The notes: generated from the sequence alone by a model not told the origin. A stretch of DNA of 64,000 bases from Mucilaginibacter geliditolerans (GCF_014200495.1 NZ_JACHBY010000006.1:1-64000); one strand, 5' to 3'; positions 8,459 to 16,595 are shown, counted from the stretch's first letter. Program-made: numbers and translations.

Positions 8459-9511
8459 ATGCAAAAGACAGCTTTAGTGGTTGGAGCAAACGGCGTGATC
8501 GCCACCAACCTTATTAATCATTTACTGGAACTTGATGACTGGAACGTAATCGGTCTGTCAAGGCGTGGAGGCAAGGACACGGAAAAACTGAAATACCTTG
8601 CAGTAGATCTGCTTGATGCCAAACAGACTATTGATAAGCTTAGTGGATTAAAAGAAGTGACGCATGTCTTTTATGCAGCATTTCAGAATCGCCCTACATG
8701 GGCAGAGCTGGTTACGCCCAACTTATCAATGCTCATAAATGTAGTGGAAGCAATAGAACCTGTGGCGACGAACTTACAGCATATCAGTTTAATGCAGGGC
8801 TATAAAGTCTATGGCGCACATTTGGGTCCTTTTAAAACCCCTGCAAAAGAAAGCGATGGAGGACATATGCCGCCGGAGTTTAATGTGGATCAACAACAGT
8901 ACCTTGAAAAAAAGCAAAAGAATAAACATTGGACTTGGTCAGCTATCAGGCCATCCGTGGTTGCAGGTACAGCTTTAGGTAATCCAATGAACCTTGTTTT
9001 GGTAATTGCTGTTTATGCCTCAATTACTAAAGAACTTGGTCTGCCTTTGCGTTTTCCGGGAAAGCCAGGAGCTTACGATAAGCTCATGGAAATGACAGAC
9101 GCCGGACTATTGGCCAAAGCAACCATCTGGGCAGCTACCACCGATCAATGCGCTAATCAGGCTTTTAACATCACCAACGGCGACCTTTTCCGGTGGAATG
9201 ATCTTTGGCCAAAAATCGCCCGTTACTTTAGCCTGGAAACTGCACCGCCTTTACAGATGTTACTTCAAACCGTAATGGCAGATAAGGAACCCTTGTGGAA
9301 CGGGATTCAGAAGAAATATGGTCTGAATAAGCATAGCTATCAGGAAGTGTCTTCCTGGGCATTTGGCGATGGTGTATTTTCATGGGATTACGATTTCATC
9401 GGTGACGGCACAAAAGCCAGACGTTTTGGTTTTTATGAATTTGTTGAAACTGAAGAAATGTTCTACCGGTTGTTTGATGAATTAAAGGCTAAAAAAGTGA
9501 TACCAGCATAA
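8459..9511 (+). CDS. PRISE-like (progesterone 5-beta-reductase/iridoid synthase-type) SDR enzyme
   Basis: A 350-residue NAD(P)H-dependent reductase with an atypical extended SDR fold. The nucleotide-binding turn is VVGANGVIATNL (7-18). The PRISE-type signature follows: HVFYAAFQNRPTW, ISLMQGYKVYGAHLGPF with the active-site Lys, then KTPAKESD, and later WSAIRPSVVAG, AFNITNGDLFRWNDLWP. PRISE enzymes reduce the C=C bond of enones; bacterial relatives are common but mostly untested. The tyrosine usually in NFYY is at a QQQYLEK segment here, so the exact catalytic Tyr needs alignment. The divergent AraC gene is its likely regulator, and att-like modules flank both genes. Confidence 0.82.
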   Translation: MQKTALVVGANGVIATNLINHLLELDDWNVIGLSRRGGKDTEKLKYLAVDLLDAKQTIDKLSGLKEVTHVFYAAFQNRPTWAELVTPNLSMLINVVEAIEPVATNLQHISLMQGYKVYGAHLGPFKTPAKESDGGHMPPEFNVDQQQYLEKKQKNKHWTWSAIRPSVVAGTALGNPMNLVLVIAVYASITKELGLPLRFPGKPGAYDKLMEMTDAGLLAKATIWAATTDQCANQAFNITNGDLFRWNDLWPKIARYFSLETAPPLQMLLQTVMADKEPLWNGIQKKYGLNKHSYQEVSSWAFGDGVFSWDYDFIGDGTKARRFGFYEFVETEEMFYRLFDELKAKKVIPA

Positions 9512-9582
9512 TGGTTAGTTTCTTGCCTTTTGACTATTGGATTTATAATCGATAAATATTATTAGAAATGACACAGCAAAAT

Positions 9583-9831
9583 GGCACAAAAGAGGACAAA
9601 ACATTTTGACATAAGAAAAAAGTCATAAAATCGTGGATTAAAAGTAATCAGAGCAGTTTTTGTGCCGGTAATGGCAGTGTAAGTAAAAGACTGAAAATCC
9701 TTGTGCCATTGTTTCGATTCCAGCTGATACCACGAAAAGCTCTCAGATTAATTTCTGAGGGCTTTTTTGTTTTCGGTAGTCTGGAGACTACGCGCATAGT
9801 GGTCCGAAGTTTGGAAACTTCGGACAGCGGG
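9583..9831 (+). repeat. att-like repeat module, copy 2 (complete)
   Basis: Same order as copy 1: GGCACAAAA (9583-9591), AGGACAAAAC close behind, inverse TTTTGTGCC (9658-9666), tRNA-Phe-like tail (9684-9733), terminator hairpin with TTAATT loop (about 9738-9767), hairpin GTAGTC-TGGA-GACTAC (9776-9791), palindrome starting TCCGAAGTTT (9803-9824), end CAGCGGG. The hairpin part is almost identical to copy 1, while the tRNA part has drifted. Copies 1 and 2 are in the same orientation and bracket exactly the AraC/PRISE pair. Confidence 0.75.
9684..9733 (+). pseudogene. tRNA-Phe-like 3' half, second copy
   Basis: Same GACTGAAAATCC anticodon arm and CGATTCCAGCTGATACCAC tail as the copy at 7164. The variable region and T-stem have changed (TGCCATTGTTTCGATTCC), which breaks T-stem pairing. 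No 5' half. Non-functional as a tRNA. Confidence 0.58.
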
Positions 9832-10025
9832 ATGCTGGAGGTCAGTATTATAATAACTCTATTACCCCATATATCAATTTTACCCTCAGTGCCCTTTCCC
9901 GGTAAAAACTTAATACACTTAATTAAACATGCCCCGGTTTCATTTTAGGCTAAGACAAAAGGCGTTTTGGCTTAATCCATTCCTGAAATTACGCTGACTT
10001 TTGTACTATCAAAAAAAGAGACAAA

Positions 10026-10988
10026 ATGAAAGCAATAATAATTCATGAATTTGGCGGACCGGAAGTGATGAAAATAGAAGAAGTGGAACGCCCGGTGCCT
10101 CAAGCCGATGAAATACTGGTGAAAATGTACGCTAGCGGGGTTAATCCGGCAGATTACGTTGTCCGCCAGGGTGGTAACGAGATTTTAAAACCGTTCCTGA
10201 AACTACCACTGGGGCTTGGCCTGGATGGCGCTGGTGAAATAGAGGAATTCGGGAGCGATGTAAAGGGTTTTAAGAAAGGCGATAAAGTTTATGGTATCCC
10301 TAATTTTTTAAGTGGCACCTACGCGGAGTTTATTGCTGCTAAAGCCACCCAGTTTGCCCTAATGCCAAACAATGTAAGCTTTAATGAAGCAGGTGCTATT
10401 CCATCCTGCGCATTGATGGCCTGGAACGGTATGGATCTGGGTAACGTAAGTGCAGGCCAAAGGGTGCTGATTAATGGAGCCGCCGGTGGAATTGGCACCC
10501 TGGCTTTGCAGTTTGCCAAAGCAAAAGGTGCCTATGTAATCAGCACAGCCTCCAAGCAAAATTTTGATTTTTTAAAACAACTGGGATCAGATGAAGTAAT
10601 CGATTATAATGATGAAAATTTTGGAGGTTTGCTGCAAGATATCGACGTTGTGTTTGATGCCTCACCCGTACGAAATAAAGATGCCAGAATGATAATGGCG
10701 GGTGCATTAAAAGACGGTGGCAGGTTTGTTTCTGTACAACTCCCGTATCCTTTCAGCGAAGAATTTCTCGGTATACTTGCAAAAAAACATGCTGAAGCAA
10801 AAATGATAAGGCGGGAACTGGATGTTGCACAATCACTTACCGATATTGCAAAATTAATTGAAGCAGGTAAAGTGAGCGTTGTTATCAGCAAGGTTTACCC
10901 GCTTGAAAAAGCTGCTGAAGCACATGCTGAACTGGAAACAAAACATGTTCGGGGCAAGATTGTACTTGAAATTAGAAAAGAGGATTAA
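10026..10988 (+). CDS. NADP-dependent quinone-oxidoreductase-like MDR enzyme
   Basis: A 320-residue zinc-independent medium-chain reductase of the quinone oxidoreductase type. GroES-like N-terminal domain (MKAIIIHEFGGPEVMKIEEV, then ASGVNPADYVVRQG), then a Rossmann domain with INGAAGGIGTLALQFAKAKGAYVI (about 153-176). No structural-zinc cysteines or catalytic zinc ligands are seen, as expected for this subgroup. Likely role: reduction of quinones or reactive enones/aldehydes with NADPH in the cytosol. Only 6 bases separate its stop from the downstream AraC gene, so the two form an operon. It is the first gene after repeat copy 2. Confidence 0.9.
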   Translation: MKAIIIHEFGGPEVMKIEEVERPVPQADEILVKMYASGVNPADYVVRQGGNEILKPFLKLPLGLGLDGAGEIEEFGSDVKGFKKGDKVYGIPNFLSGTYAEFIAAKATQFALMPNNVSFNEAGAIPSCALMAWNGMDLGNVSAGQRVLINGAAGGIGTLALQFAKAKGAYVISTASKQNFDFLKQLGSDEVIDYNDENFGGLLQDIDVVFDASPVRNKDARMIMAGALKDGGRFVSVQLPYPFSEEFLGILAKKHAEAKMIRRELDVAQSLTDIAKLIEAGKVSVVISKVYPLEKAAEAHAELETKHVRGKIVLEIRKED

Positions 10989-10994
10989 TCAAAA

Positions 10995-11909
10995 ATGAAG
11001 CGGATTAAAACTATCAGTGAGTTTCACCAGTTTCGGCAGCTACCGGCGGCGGAACACCCGCTCATCAGTGTGACGGAAATTGACATGGTGAAGCGAACGG
11101 TGGATACAGAATCTATGACCTGGTGTTACAACTTTTATGCTATAGGTATGAAAAGGGTTTCATTTTCAGACCATATCAACTTCAGATACGGCCAGCAACC
11201 TTTCGATTTTAATGAAGGTATTCTGTCTTTTGTGGCACCTAATCAGTTGCTGAGCCTTTCTATTGACACAAAACAGGAAACAACGCAATCGGGGTGGCTG
11301 CTGCTCATTCATCCTGATTTTTTATGGAATACATCACTAGCTAAATCCATCAGGAAATATGAATTCTGGGACTATTCAGTTCATGAGTCATTATTTCTTT
11401 CAGCCAAAGAAGAAGTCACCCTTATCCAGATCTTTAAAAATATACAGCAGGAATATCATGCAAACATTGATCGCTTCAGTAAACAGATCATTATTTCACA
11501 AATCGAGAGTTTGCTGAACTATGCAGACCGGTTTTATCACCGCCAGTTTATTACAAGAGAAAAAGCCAATCATCAGCTACTAGAGAAACTGGAAACATTA
11601 TTGGATGATTATTTTAGCAGTGATGAGCTGGCAACAAAAGGTTTGCCTACGGTTCAATACATTTCAGAAACACTTAATGTATCACCGAACTACCTGCGAG
11701 GTTTGCTTAAAGTATTAACAGGGCAAAATACGCAACAACTGATACACGATAAACTGATTGAAAAAGCCAAAGAAAAATTATCTGTAACAGATTTTTCCAT
11801 TAGCGAAATTGCCTATGCATTAGGTTTTGAGCATCCGCAATCGTTTACTAAATTATTTAAAAGCAAAACCAATTTATCGCCTTTGGCGTACCGGCAGTCG
11901 TTTAATTGA
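10995..11909 (+). CDS. AraC-family transcriptional regulator
   Basis: A 304-residue regulator with an N-terminal AraC-binding-like domain (HINFRYGQQPFDFNEGILSFVAPNQ) and a C-terminal AraC HTH (about 205-304): ISETLNVSPNYLRGLLK, then ISEIAYALGFEHPQSFTKLFKSKTNLSPLAYR, a canonical ending. Co-transcribed with the MDR reductase (6-base gap) and probably senses the compound that enzyme removes. The next element, 15 bases after the stop, is a hairpin-tail repeat that can act as terminator. Confidence 0.92.
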   Translation: MKRIKTISEFHQFRQLPAAEHPLISVTEIDMVKRTVDTESMTWCYNFYAIGMKRVSFSDHINFRYGQQPFDFNEGILSFVAPNQLLSLSIDTKQETTQSGWLLLIHPDFLWNTSLAKSIRKYEFWDYSVHESLFLSAKEEVTLIQIFKNIQQEYHANIDRFSKQIIISQIESLLNYADRFYHRQFITREKANHQLLEKLETLLDDYFSSDELATKGLPTVQYISETLNVSPNYLRGLLKVLTGQNTQQLIHDKLIEKAKEKLSVTDFSISEIAYALGFEHPQSFTKLFKSKTNLSPLAYRQSFN

Positions 11910-11924
11910 TTTGAAATAAAGTCT

Positions 11925-12027
11925 GCACCACAAAAGCTCTCAGATTAATTTCTGGGAGCTTTTTGTTTTTGCGGTAGTCTGGAGACTACGCGCATATTTA
12001 TCCGATTTGGAAACTTCGGATAGCGGG
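11925..12027 (+). repeat. Three-hairpin tail repeat without tRNA part
   Basis: Starts with GCACCACAAAAGC, a trace of the tRNA acceptor end. Hairpin 1 is AGCTCTCAGA-TTAATT-TCTGGGAGCT with a T run (terminator). Hairpin 2 is GTAGTC-TGGA-GACTAC (11974-11989). Hairpin 3 has lost two or three bases of its left arm. Ends TAGCGGG at 12027. Same orientation as the other copies. It forms the 3' end of the AraC transcript and overlaps the end of the opposite-strand gene fragment. Confidence 0.75.
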
Positions 12028-12165
12028 TTGGCAATGTACTTTCATGCCAGCATCCTTCATCAGGTGGACATTTTTTGTAAATAGAGTATCATCGGACGAT
12101 GGCCCCTTTAGATCGAACAGCATTTTTTCATCATCATAGATGACTTCCATGAAATTTTCCTTCAT
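11998..12165 (-). pseudogene. Gene 5' fragment running into the repeat
   Basis: From ATG at 12165 the minus strand encodes MKENFMEVIYDDEKMLFDLK then GPSSDDTLFTKNVHLMKDAGMKVH, which reads like a genuine protein start with purine-rich leader DNA (AAGGAG further upstream). The frame then crosses into repeat sequence (QPAIRSFQIG) and stops. I do not recognise the family. The simplest view is that arrival of, or recombination at, the repeat replaced the gene's 3' part. Confidence 0.4.
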
Positions 12166-12344
12166 TATTATTCTTGTTTTAAGGAGCAGGTCCCTGAATT
12201 GTTTCAGGTGCAGGCAAAAACTAACATAAATAGGGCAATTGATGATCCTGTTTTGGATGGAAACGTCCGGAAAAATACAGTACGTGCACCTTTTTTGTAA
12301 CAACTTTCCGTTATTTTTCATCTAACCCTAAACTTTATAATACC

Positions 12345-13004
12345 ATGAAGACTATTTTATTCTTTTTTGCTTTGGTGGTTCTGGGTTTAGGTACTGCTGT
12401 TGCCCAGGAAATTCCCTGTAACGATGTCGCCCAACTAACGGCAAAACTGAAAGCCATCCGCGACACTGACCAGAACAGCCGGCAGGCCCTGATCCAGCAA
12501 ATGAAAATACCCGACCCGGTGAAGATGAGGCAATTGAGTCAGCAGATGCTGGCATCGGACAAGGCCAACCAGGCCTTCGTTGGCAGTTTGCTGGATAAAT
12601 GCGGCTGGCCGCAGGGGTTAGCATCGCTGGAAAATAACACGCTGTTCCTGGTGATCGATCATGCCGATACGGCTTTTATGAGCAGGTATTTTCCTTTACT
12701 CCAGCAGCAGGCCGACAAAGGCGTGGTGCAAAAAAGCGACCTGGCCACCCTGCAGGACCGGATGCTAATGAGGAAAGGCCTGAAGCAGCTCTACGGCACG
12801 CAGACCTTTAAAAATGCGCAGACGCAGGTCATGACCGTCTGGCCGGTAGAAGATGCGACGCACTTAACGGAACGTCGCCAGGCCATGGGATTGCTGCCGA
12901 TGGATACTTATATCCAGCTCGTAAAAAATACTTATCATAATGAAGTCACCTGGGATCAGACCTTAACGGTTGCGGAGGCCCAAAAGGCGATGTGGAAACA
13001 ATAA
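12345..13004 (+). CDS. Secreted DUF6624-family protein
   Basis: A 219-residue protein with signal peptide MKTILFFFALVVLGLGTAVAQ. The mature part shows the DUF6624 pattern: IRDTDQNSRQAL early, DKCGWP and LVIDHADT in the middle, LQDRMLMRKGLKQLYGTQ, then PVEDATHLTERRQAMGLLPM. DUF6624 function is not established; members are frequent in Bacteroidota accessory DNA. The codons are more G+C-rich than in the flanking genes, suggesting recent acquisition. It stands alone between the hairpin repeat at 11925 and the tRNA-tail repeat at 13435, so it may be the cargo of one islet. Confidence 0.72.
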   Translation: MKTILFFFALVVLGLGTAVAQEIPCNDVAQLTAKLKAIRDTDQNSRQALIQQMKIPDPVKMRQLSQQMLASDKANQAFVGSLLDKCGWPQGLASLENNTLFLVIDHADTAFMSRYFPLLQQQADKGVVQKSDLATLQDRMLMRKGLKQLYGTQTFKNAQTQVMTVWPVEDATHLTERRQAMGLLPMDTYIQLVKNTYHNEVTWDQTLTVAEAQKAMWKQ

Positions 13005-13182
13005 TGTGCATGATATTAGCTGGTGGTTAAAAAGAACTAATTATACTGGAAAGTGAGCTATAAAATTTTTTGTTTTGGCGTCTGCCTTTCGGTTGTGATG
13101 CTTTTACACTTAACAGCCCCCCCGCACACAGGACGGTCTAAATTATCAGATACCCACAGGCAACGCCAATTAGCTGTTTTAA

Positions 13183-13347
13183 CTTCAGCGCAATCAGAAT
13201 ACCAACACCGTTATCTATGAACTGAATACCAAAGACAGCGCTCTGGACACCATAGTACCGGGTTCATGCATTCTGGATATGCTATCCCGAAAAGTGCAAA
13301 AAGAAGAGCTGACGTTTTTAGTTAGCAATTTTAAATGTTTTTTTTGA
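13183..13347 (+). pseudogene. Possible DUF4833-like remnant
   Basis: A stop-free stretch begins just after TAA and has no start codon. It reads LQRNQNTNTVIYELNTKD and continues about 35 more residues to TGA. The QRN-x-NTN-(T/I)-V-Y-x-LN pattern recalls the opening of DUF4833 domains, but the rest does not match what I remember. Treat as a gene fragment of uncertain origin. The rest of 13005-13434 holds nothing else I can support. Confidence 0.25.
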
Positions 13348-13434
13348 ATAAAGCTTTGGTTGCGAAATAATTGTGAAAAGCCAAAGTGATTAAGCTAAGT
13401 ACTTAATATCAATCTACTGCACGGGTAGGCTATA

Positions 13435-13579
13435 TGACTGAAAATCGTGGTGTCGCTGGCTCGATTCCAGCTGATACCACAAAAAGCCTCCAGATTAATT
13501 TCTGAGGGCTTTTTTGTTTTGCGGTAGTCTGGAGACTACGGGCATATTGGTCCGAAGTTTGGAAACTTCGGATAGCGGG
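13435..13579 (+). repeat. att-like repeat module, copy 3 (tRNA-Phe tail plus hairpins, no arm part)
   Basis: tRNA-like tail at 13435-13483 (GACTGAAAATCG, then GGCTCGATTCCAGCTGATACCAC). Then terminator hairpin with TTAATT loop (about 13485-13517), hairpin GTAGTC-TGGA-GACTAC, palindrome starting TCCGAAGTTT, end GATAGCGGG. The arm-type GGCACAAAA repeats of copies 1 and 2 are absent to its left. Its right end lies 14 bases from the stop codon of the converging SDR gene. Confidence 0.72.
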
Positions 13580-13593
13580 GAGGGTTTATGAAT

Positions 13594-14352
13594 TTAAAAA
13601 CCATACATACCACCCGAAACGGAAATTTGTTCTCCCGTAATCCAGGCTGCATCATCGGAAGCAAGAAATACGACAGCTTTCGCAATATCTGCGGGCTGAC
13701 CTCTGCGGCCAAGCGGTGTATTGGCAATAAACATTTTTTCATACTCACTGCCAGCAGTTACGCCTGCACTGGTTGCACCTTCTGTTTCCGTTGCACCGGG
13801 CAAAATAGAATTGATGCGAACGTTTTTTGTGCCCAGTTCTTTCGATAAAGCAATGGTGAAGGCATCTAAAGCCGCCTTAGTTGCAGAGTATAAAGAGGCT
13901 CCCGGCAGCGGGTATTTGCTTGCACCCGAGCTGATATTGATGATATTGCCGCCTTTGTCGCCAAATAATTTTAAAGCTGCCTGGATAGTCAGGATTGGCC
14001 CTAATACATTGACGTTGAAACTCTGATGAAATGCCGCTACCGATATCTGTTCTATAGGCGCGTATCCCTGGGCAACCGCGTTATTCACCAAAATATCCAA
14101 CCCGCCGAAAGCCTTTTCTGTTTCGTCAAACAGCCTGTTTACATCGGCTTCGTTCGATACATCGGCTTGTACCGCAATGGCAATGCCGCCATTGTCCGTT
14201 ATGGCTTTCACCACTTTATCTGCGCCTTCTTTACTTGAGGCATAATTCACCACAACCTTTGCGCCTTCGGCGGCAAAGTGTTTGGCGATGGATGCACCTA
14301 TTCCTTTTGAAGCACCGGTAACCACCGCTACTTTGTTTTTCAGTTTACTCAT
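13594..14352 (-). CDS. Classical short-chain dehydrogenase/reductase
   Basis: A 252-residue cytosolic oxidoreductase of the classical SDR family. Cofactor turn TGASKGIG (13-20), with NYASS after beta-2 suggesting NADP(H) preference. The usual NNAG is NNAVA here (about 90). Catalytic Ser in ISSGASKY, then YSATK (Tyr and Lys), then LPGATETE and C-terminal ISVSGGMYGF. Similar proteins are often annotated as glucose 1-dehydrogenase-like or 3-oxoacyl reductase; the substrate is unknown. Converges on repeat copy 3, which terminates against it. Confidence 0.9.
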   Translation of the reverse strand: MSKLKNKVAVVTGASKGIGASIAKHFAAEGAKVVVNYASSKEGADKVVKAITDNGGIAIAVQADVSNEADVNRLFDETEKAFGGLDILVNNAVAQGYAPIEQISVAAFHQSFNVNVLGPILTIQAALKLFGDKGGNIINISSGASKYPLPGASLYSATKAALDAFTIALSKELGTKNVRINSILPGATETEGATSAGVTAGSEYEKMFIANTPLGRRGQPADIAKAVVFLASDDAAWITGEQISVSGGMYGF

Positions 14353-14729
14353 TATTTCTATTTATTAATACATTTTTTGTTGATATTCATTGAAATCGTT
14401 TGATTTCAAATTCTTCAGGATTTTTCCGTTCTGAATCATATACAAAGGTGCTGTACTGTAACGAACTGCGTGTTGACATGAATCATTAAATGCGCTTGAT
14501 ATAAGTCAATTCAAGATGATGGCCTATATCACATTAAGCTGATAATGAATTGTAAAATAGTAACTTAAGGTAGAGGCAAAAAACCAAAGTGGCAGAAAGC
14601 CAGACCGGACACAACGGCATATATTCCATTAGTAATTAATTTTTCTGCATTCAGGAAGATATACCGATAAGGGTTTCTGAAGCGGTAATTGAAAAGCCGG
14701 CCGCTTGTGGAAAAGCTATAAAGATCTAT
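14353..14729. other. Intergenic region without a gene
   Basis: About 375 bases, A+T-rich, between two minus-strand genes. It should contain the promoter of the SDR gene at 13594-14352. I see no ORF with coding character, no repeat copy and no clear -33/-7 pair. Confidence 0.5.
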
Positions 14730-15317
14730 TTATTTAAAAGAGTTTTTCTTTAGCCTGCTCAACGTTTCCGGGGATAAACCCAGATAAGAAGCGATCATGT
14801 TTTGCGGGAACCGCTGTAGAAAATGCGGATAATTGCTGATCAAATCCTCGTAACGCTCTTCAGCCGTATAGCTCATAGCGGCCTGCATTCTTTTCTGGTT
14901 TGCAATGGTGTAATTTTGACTGATTACGTTCGCCATCGCTGAAAAGGCAGGTATATGCTTAAGATACTCCTCAATTTGAGCATTGGTTGATTGCAGAACC
15001 TCCAGATCCTCCAGCGCTTCAATATTAAAGCGACTTGGCGTTAATAGGTAAAAGCTTTCAAAATCGGCCAGCCACCATTTTTCCAAAGATAATTTCAGTA
15101 TATGTTCATGCCCTTTTTCATCTACTGTAAAGGTCCTGGCGGATCCTTTTACAATAAACCCGATATATTTGCATACGTCTCCTTCCTGTAAAAAGTATTG
15201 CCGTTTTCGAAGTTTTTTGGGTTTGAAATGCTCCATCAACAAATGCTTATCATCCGCTGAAAGTAGTTTTCCTGATATTTCCTGGATGTAATCGAAAAGC
15301 GCTTCAAAATTGGACAT
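14730..15317 (-). CDS. Crp/Fnr-family regulator
   Basis: A 195-residue protein with an N-terminal cyclic-nucleotide-binding-like jelly roll (FLQEGDVCKYIGFIVKGSAR, about 42-61) and a short C-terminal HTH (IASYLGLSPETLSRLKK, about 176-192). The RxS/ER cAMP-contact signature of true Crp is not visible, as is usual for the many small Bacteroidota members. Probably controls the adjacent SDR/SnoaL genes; that is inference from position. Confidence 0.88.
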   Translation of the reverse strand: MSNFEALFDYIQEISGKLLSADDKHLLMEHFKPKKLRKRQYFLQEGDVCKYIGFIVKGSARTFTVDEKGHEHILKLSLEKWWLADFESFYLLTPSRFNIEALEDLEVLQSTNAQIEEYLKHIPAFSAMANVISQNYTIANQKRMQAAMSYTAEERYEDLISNYPHFLQRFPQNMIASYLGLSPETLSRLKKNSFK

Positions 15318-15517
15318 CGTTCAACAATATAATTATGCGCAATTTACTCAACTTGCCTGAAAAATCCCTGCTTCCGGCAGAAACAGGGATTTGAAGGAAG
15401 CTTATGCTGTTGAAACATTTATTTTAGTGTGTATTGGTGAAACCGCCGTCAACTTATAAACGGTCATATTGCCTTTTATCTTTGAGTTTATGAATTTAAA
15501 GACCGTCCATTCGCTCA

Positions 15518-15943
15518 TTAAGCCCTGGGGCTTATGGGCATCTCGGAGGCTCGCGCCAGTGCTTGCGTGTCGATATACTCCCGGATATTCGTTATTTTGC
15601 CATTCCGAACGGTAATGTCGAAGACCCAATCGTCCTTGAACGGCTTATTCGTGGCTTTGATTTTCCCTGTAGCGACGCCGACGACCAGAACCCGGTCTCC
15701 CTGCGCCACGAAATCGGGGGGCTTAGGGTATGTCATTTCCACCTCTTCGGACGCCTTCTGAAGTACCTTCGCCAAACCTGCGTGCCCGCGGTGCGTGCCA
15801 GCCAGTGGCCAGTCCTTACCCGGAATGATCCACTCAATCTCTTCGGCTACCAGTGCCAGCAGGCCTTGCTTGTCGCCGCCGCCAATTGCTGCAAAAAAGT
15901 CTTGCACAATCTGGACATTCTCTTGTGTTATTTTGTCTTTCAT
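15518..15943 (-). CDS. SnoaL-like (NTF2-fold) protein
   Basis: A 141-residue single-domain protein. N-terminal helix ENVQIVQDFFAAIGGGDKQGLLALVAEEIEWIIPG and C-terminal strand pair DDWVFDITVRNGKITNIREYIDTQALA are the typical SnoaL/ketosteroid-isomerase-like layout. Members bind small hydrophobic ligands and some are cyclases or hydrolases. The DNA is markedly richer in G+C than surrounding genes and matches the next gene (15972), suggesting both arrived together from a high-G+C donor. 28 bases separate the two, same strand. Confidence 0.82.
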   Translation of the reverse strand: MKDKITQENVQIVQDFFAAIGGGDKQGLLALVAEEIEWIIPGKDWPLAGTHRGHAGLAKVLQKASEEVEMTYPKPPDFVAQGDRVLVVGVATGKIKATNKPFKDDWVFDITVRNGKITNIREYIDTQALARASEMPISPRA

Positions 15944-15971
15944 CTTTTTTAAAATTTGCGATAACGATTTA

Positions 15972-16595
15972 TCAGTCGAACTTGACCAGGTCCTGAAATA
16001 TCAGTTTACCCCAGCTGTTTCCGTGCGCCTGCACAAGCAGTCCGCCTTCCGAAAGCCCTCCAAGTTTGACTGGTGCGAAACCGAGACTTTCCGCAAGCGC
16101 ACCGATCTCCGCTGCTGCACCGTCATCGTCGCTCGCCAGGAACACGACTCTCCTGCCACCATGTACTGCCGGATCCTGGTCAAGAATGGCAGCGACCAAA
16201 TGGTTGAAGCCCTTAACCAGTTTTCCGCCAGTGAAGGCCTGCGCCACGAATCTGGCAGAAGGCAGTCCTCCCATCTTCTCAGGGGGCACGCCGTAGGCAT
16301 TGGTCACATCGACGATAGTCTTTCCCTGCCAGGAGGGGAGCGCCTTCGCGACATCCGGGTGCGATTCAAAATGCACAGCCAAAAAGATGACATCCGCCTT
16401 GACGGCTTCCGCCAGTGTTGTGGGAATGATCCCGGGGCCGATCGCGGCCGCGGCGGATGCAAAGCTTTCCGGGTCGCGGGTGGTTGCAATGGATACTTCG
16501 ATGCCGTTGCGGGCAAACGCCCTGGCCAGGGCCTGACCGATCTTGCCAAAGCCGATAATTGCGTAGCTCGCTACTTTCTTTTCTGATTTACTCAT
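15972..16595 (-). CDS. NADP(H)-binding F420-reductase-like oxidoreductase, probably foreign
   Basis: A 207-residue protein with an N-terminal Rossmann turn IIGFGKIGQALARAFARNG (about 13-31), ATTRDP as the likely phosphate-binding segment, VIFLAVHFESHPDV and IVDVTNAYG, all typical of the NADP-oxidoreductase/F420-dependent fold (coenzyme F420:NADP oxidoreductase-like). Most bacterial members use NADP with unknown substrates. The DNA is strongly G+C-rich (long GCC/GCG/CCG runs, for example around 16430-16500), unlike the A+T-rich neighbours. With the SnoaL-like gene it forms a two-gene block of foreign composition. Confidence 0.85.
   Translation of the reverse strand: MSKSEKKVASYAIIGFGKIGQALARAFARNGIEVSIATTRDPESFASAAAAIGPGIIPTTLAEAVKADVIFLAVHFESHPDVAKALPSWQGKTIVDVTNAYGVPPEKMGGLPSARFVAQAFTGGKLVKGFNHLVAAILDQDPAVHGGRRVVFLASDDDGAAAEIGALAESLGFAPVKLGGLSEGGLLVQAHGNSWGKLIFQDLVKFD

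Noticed and set aside
9703..9948. An 81-codon plus-strand ORF
   Set aside because: Most of it is the tRNA tail and hairpin repeat read as protein; the composition is not protein-like and it has no start context.
12352..12624. A 90-codon minus-strand ORF inside the DUF6624 gene
   Set aside because: Shadow of the G+C-rich sense gene, which has a signal peptide and family motifs.
13581..15505. Shared GTTTATGAATTTAAA text near 13585 and 15488
   Set aside because: A 15-base A+T-rich match in 64 kb is close to what chance allows, and no wider similarity surrounds it.
15402..15517. A small ORF (MSEWTVFKFINSKIKG...) after the SnoaL-like gene
   Set aside because: About 37 codons, no family, no start signal, and it begins across the stop of the upstream gene; not enough support.
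15795..16586. A 263-codon plus-strand ORF opposite the SnoaL-like and NADP-binding genes
   Set aside because: It lies antisense to two genes with clear family motifs. Long antisense frames are expected in G+C-rich DNA, and its translation shows no domain.
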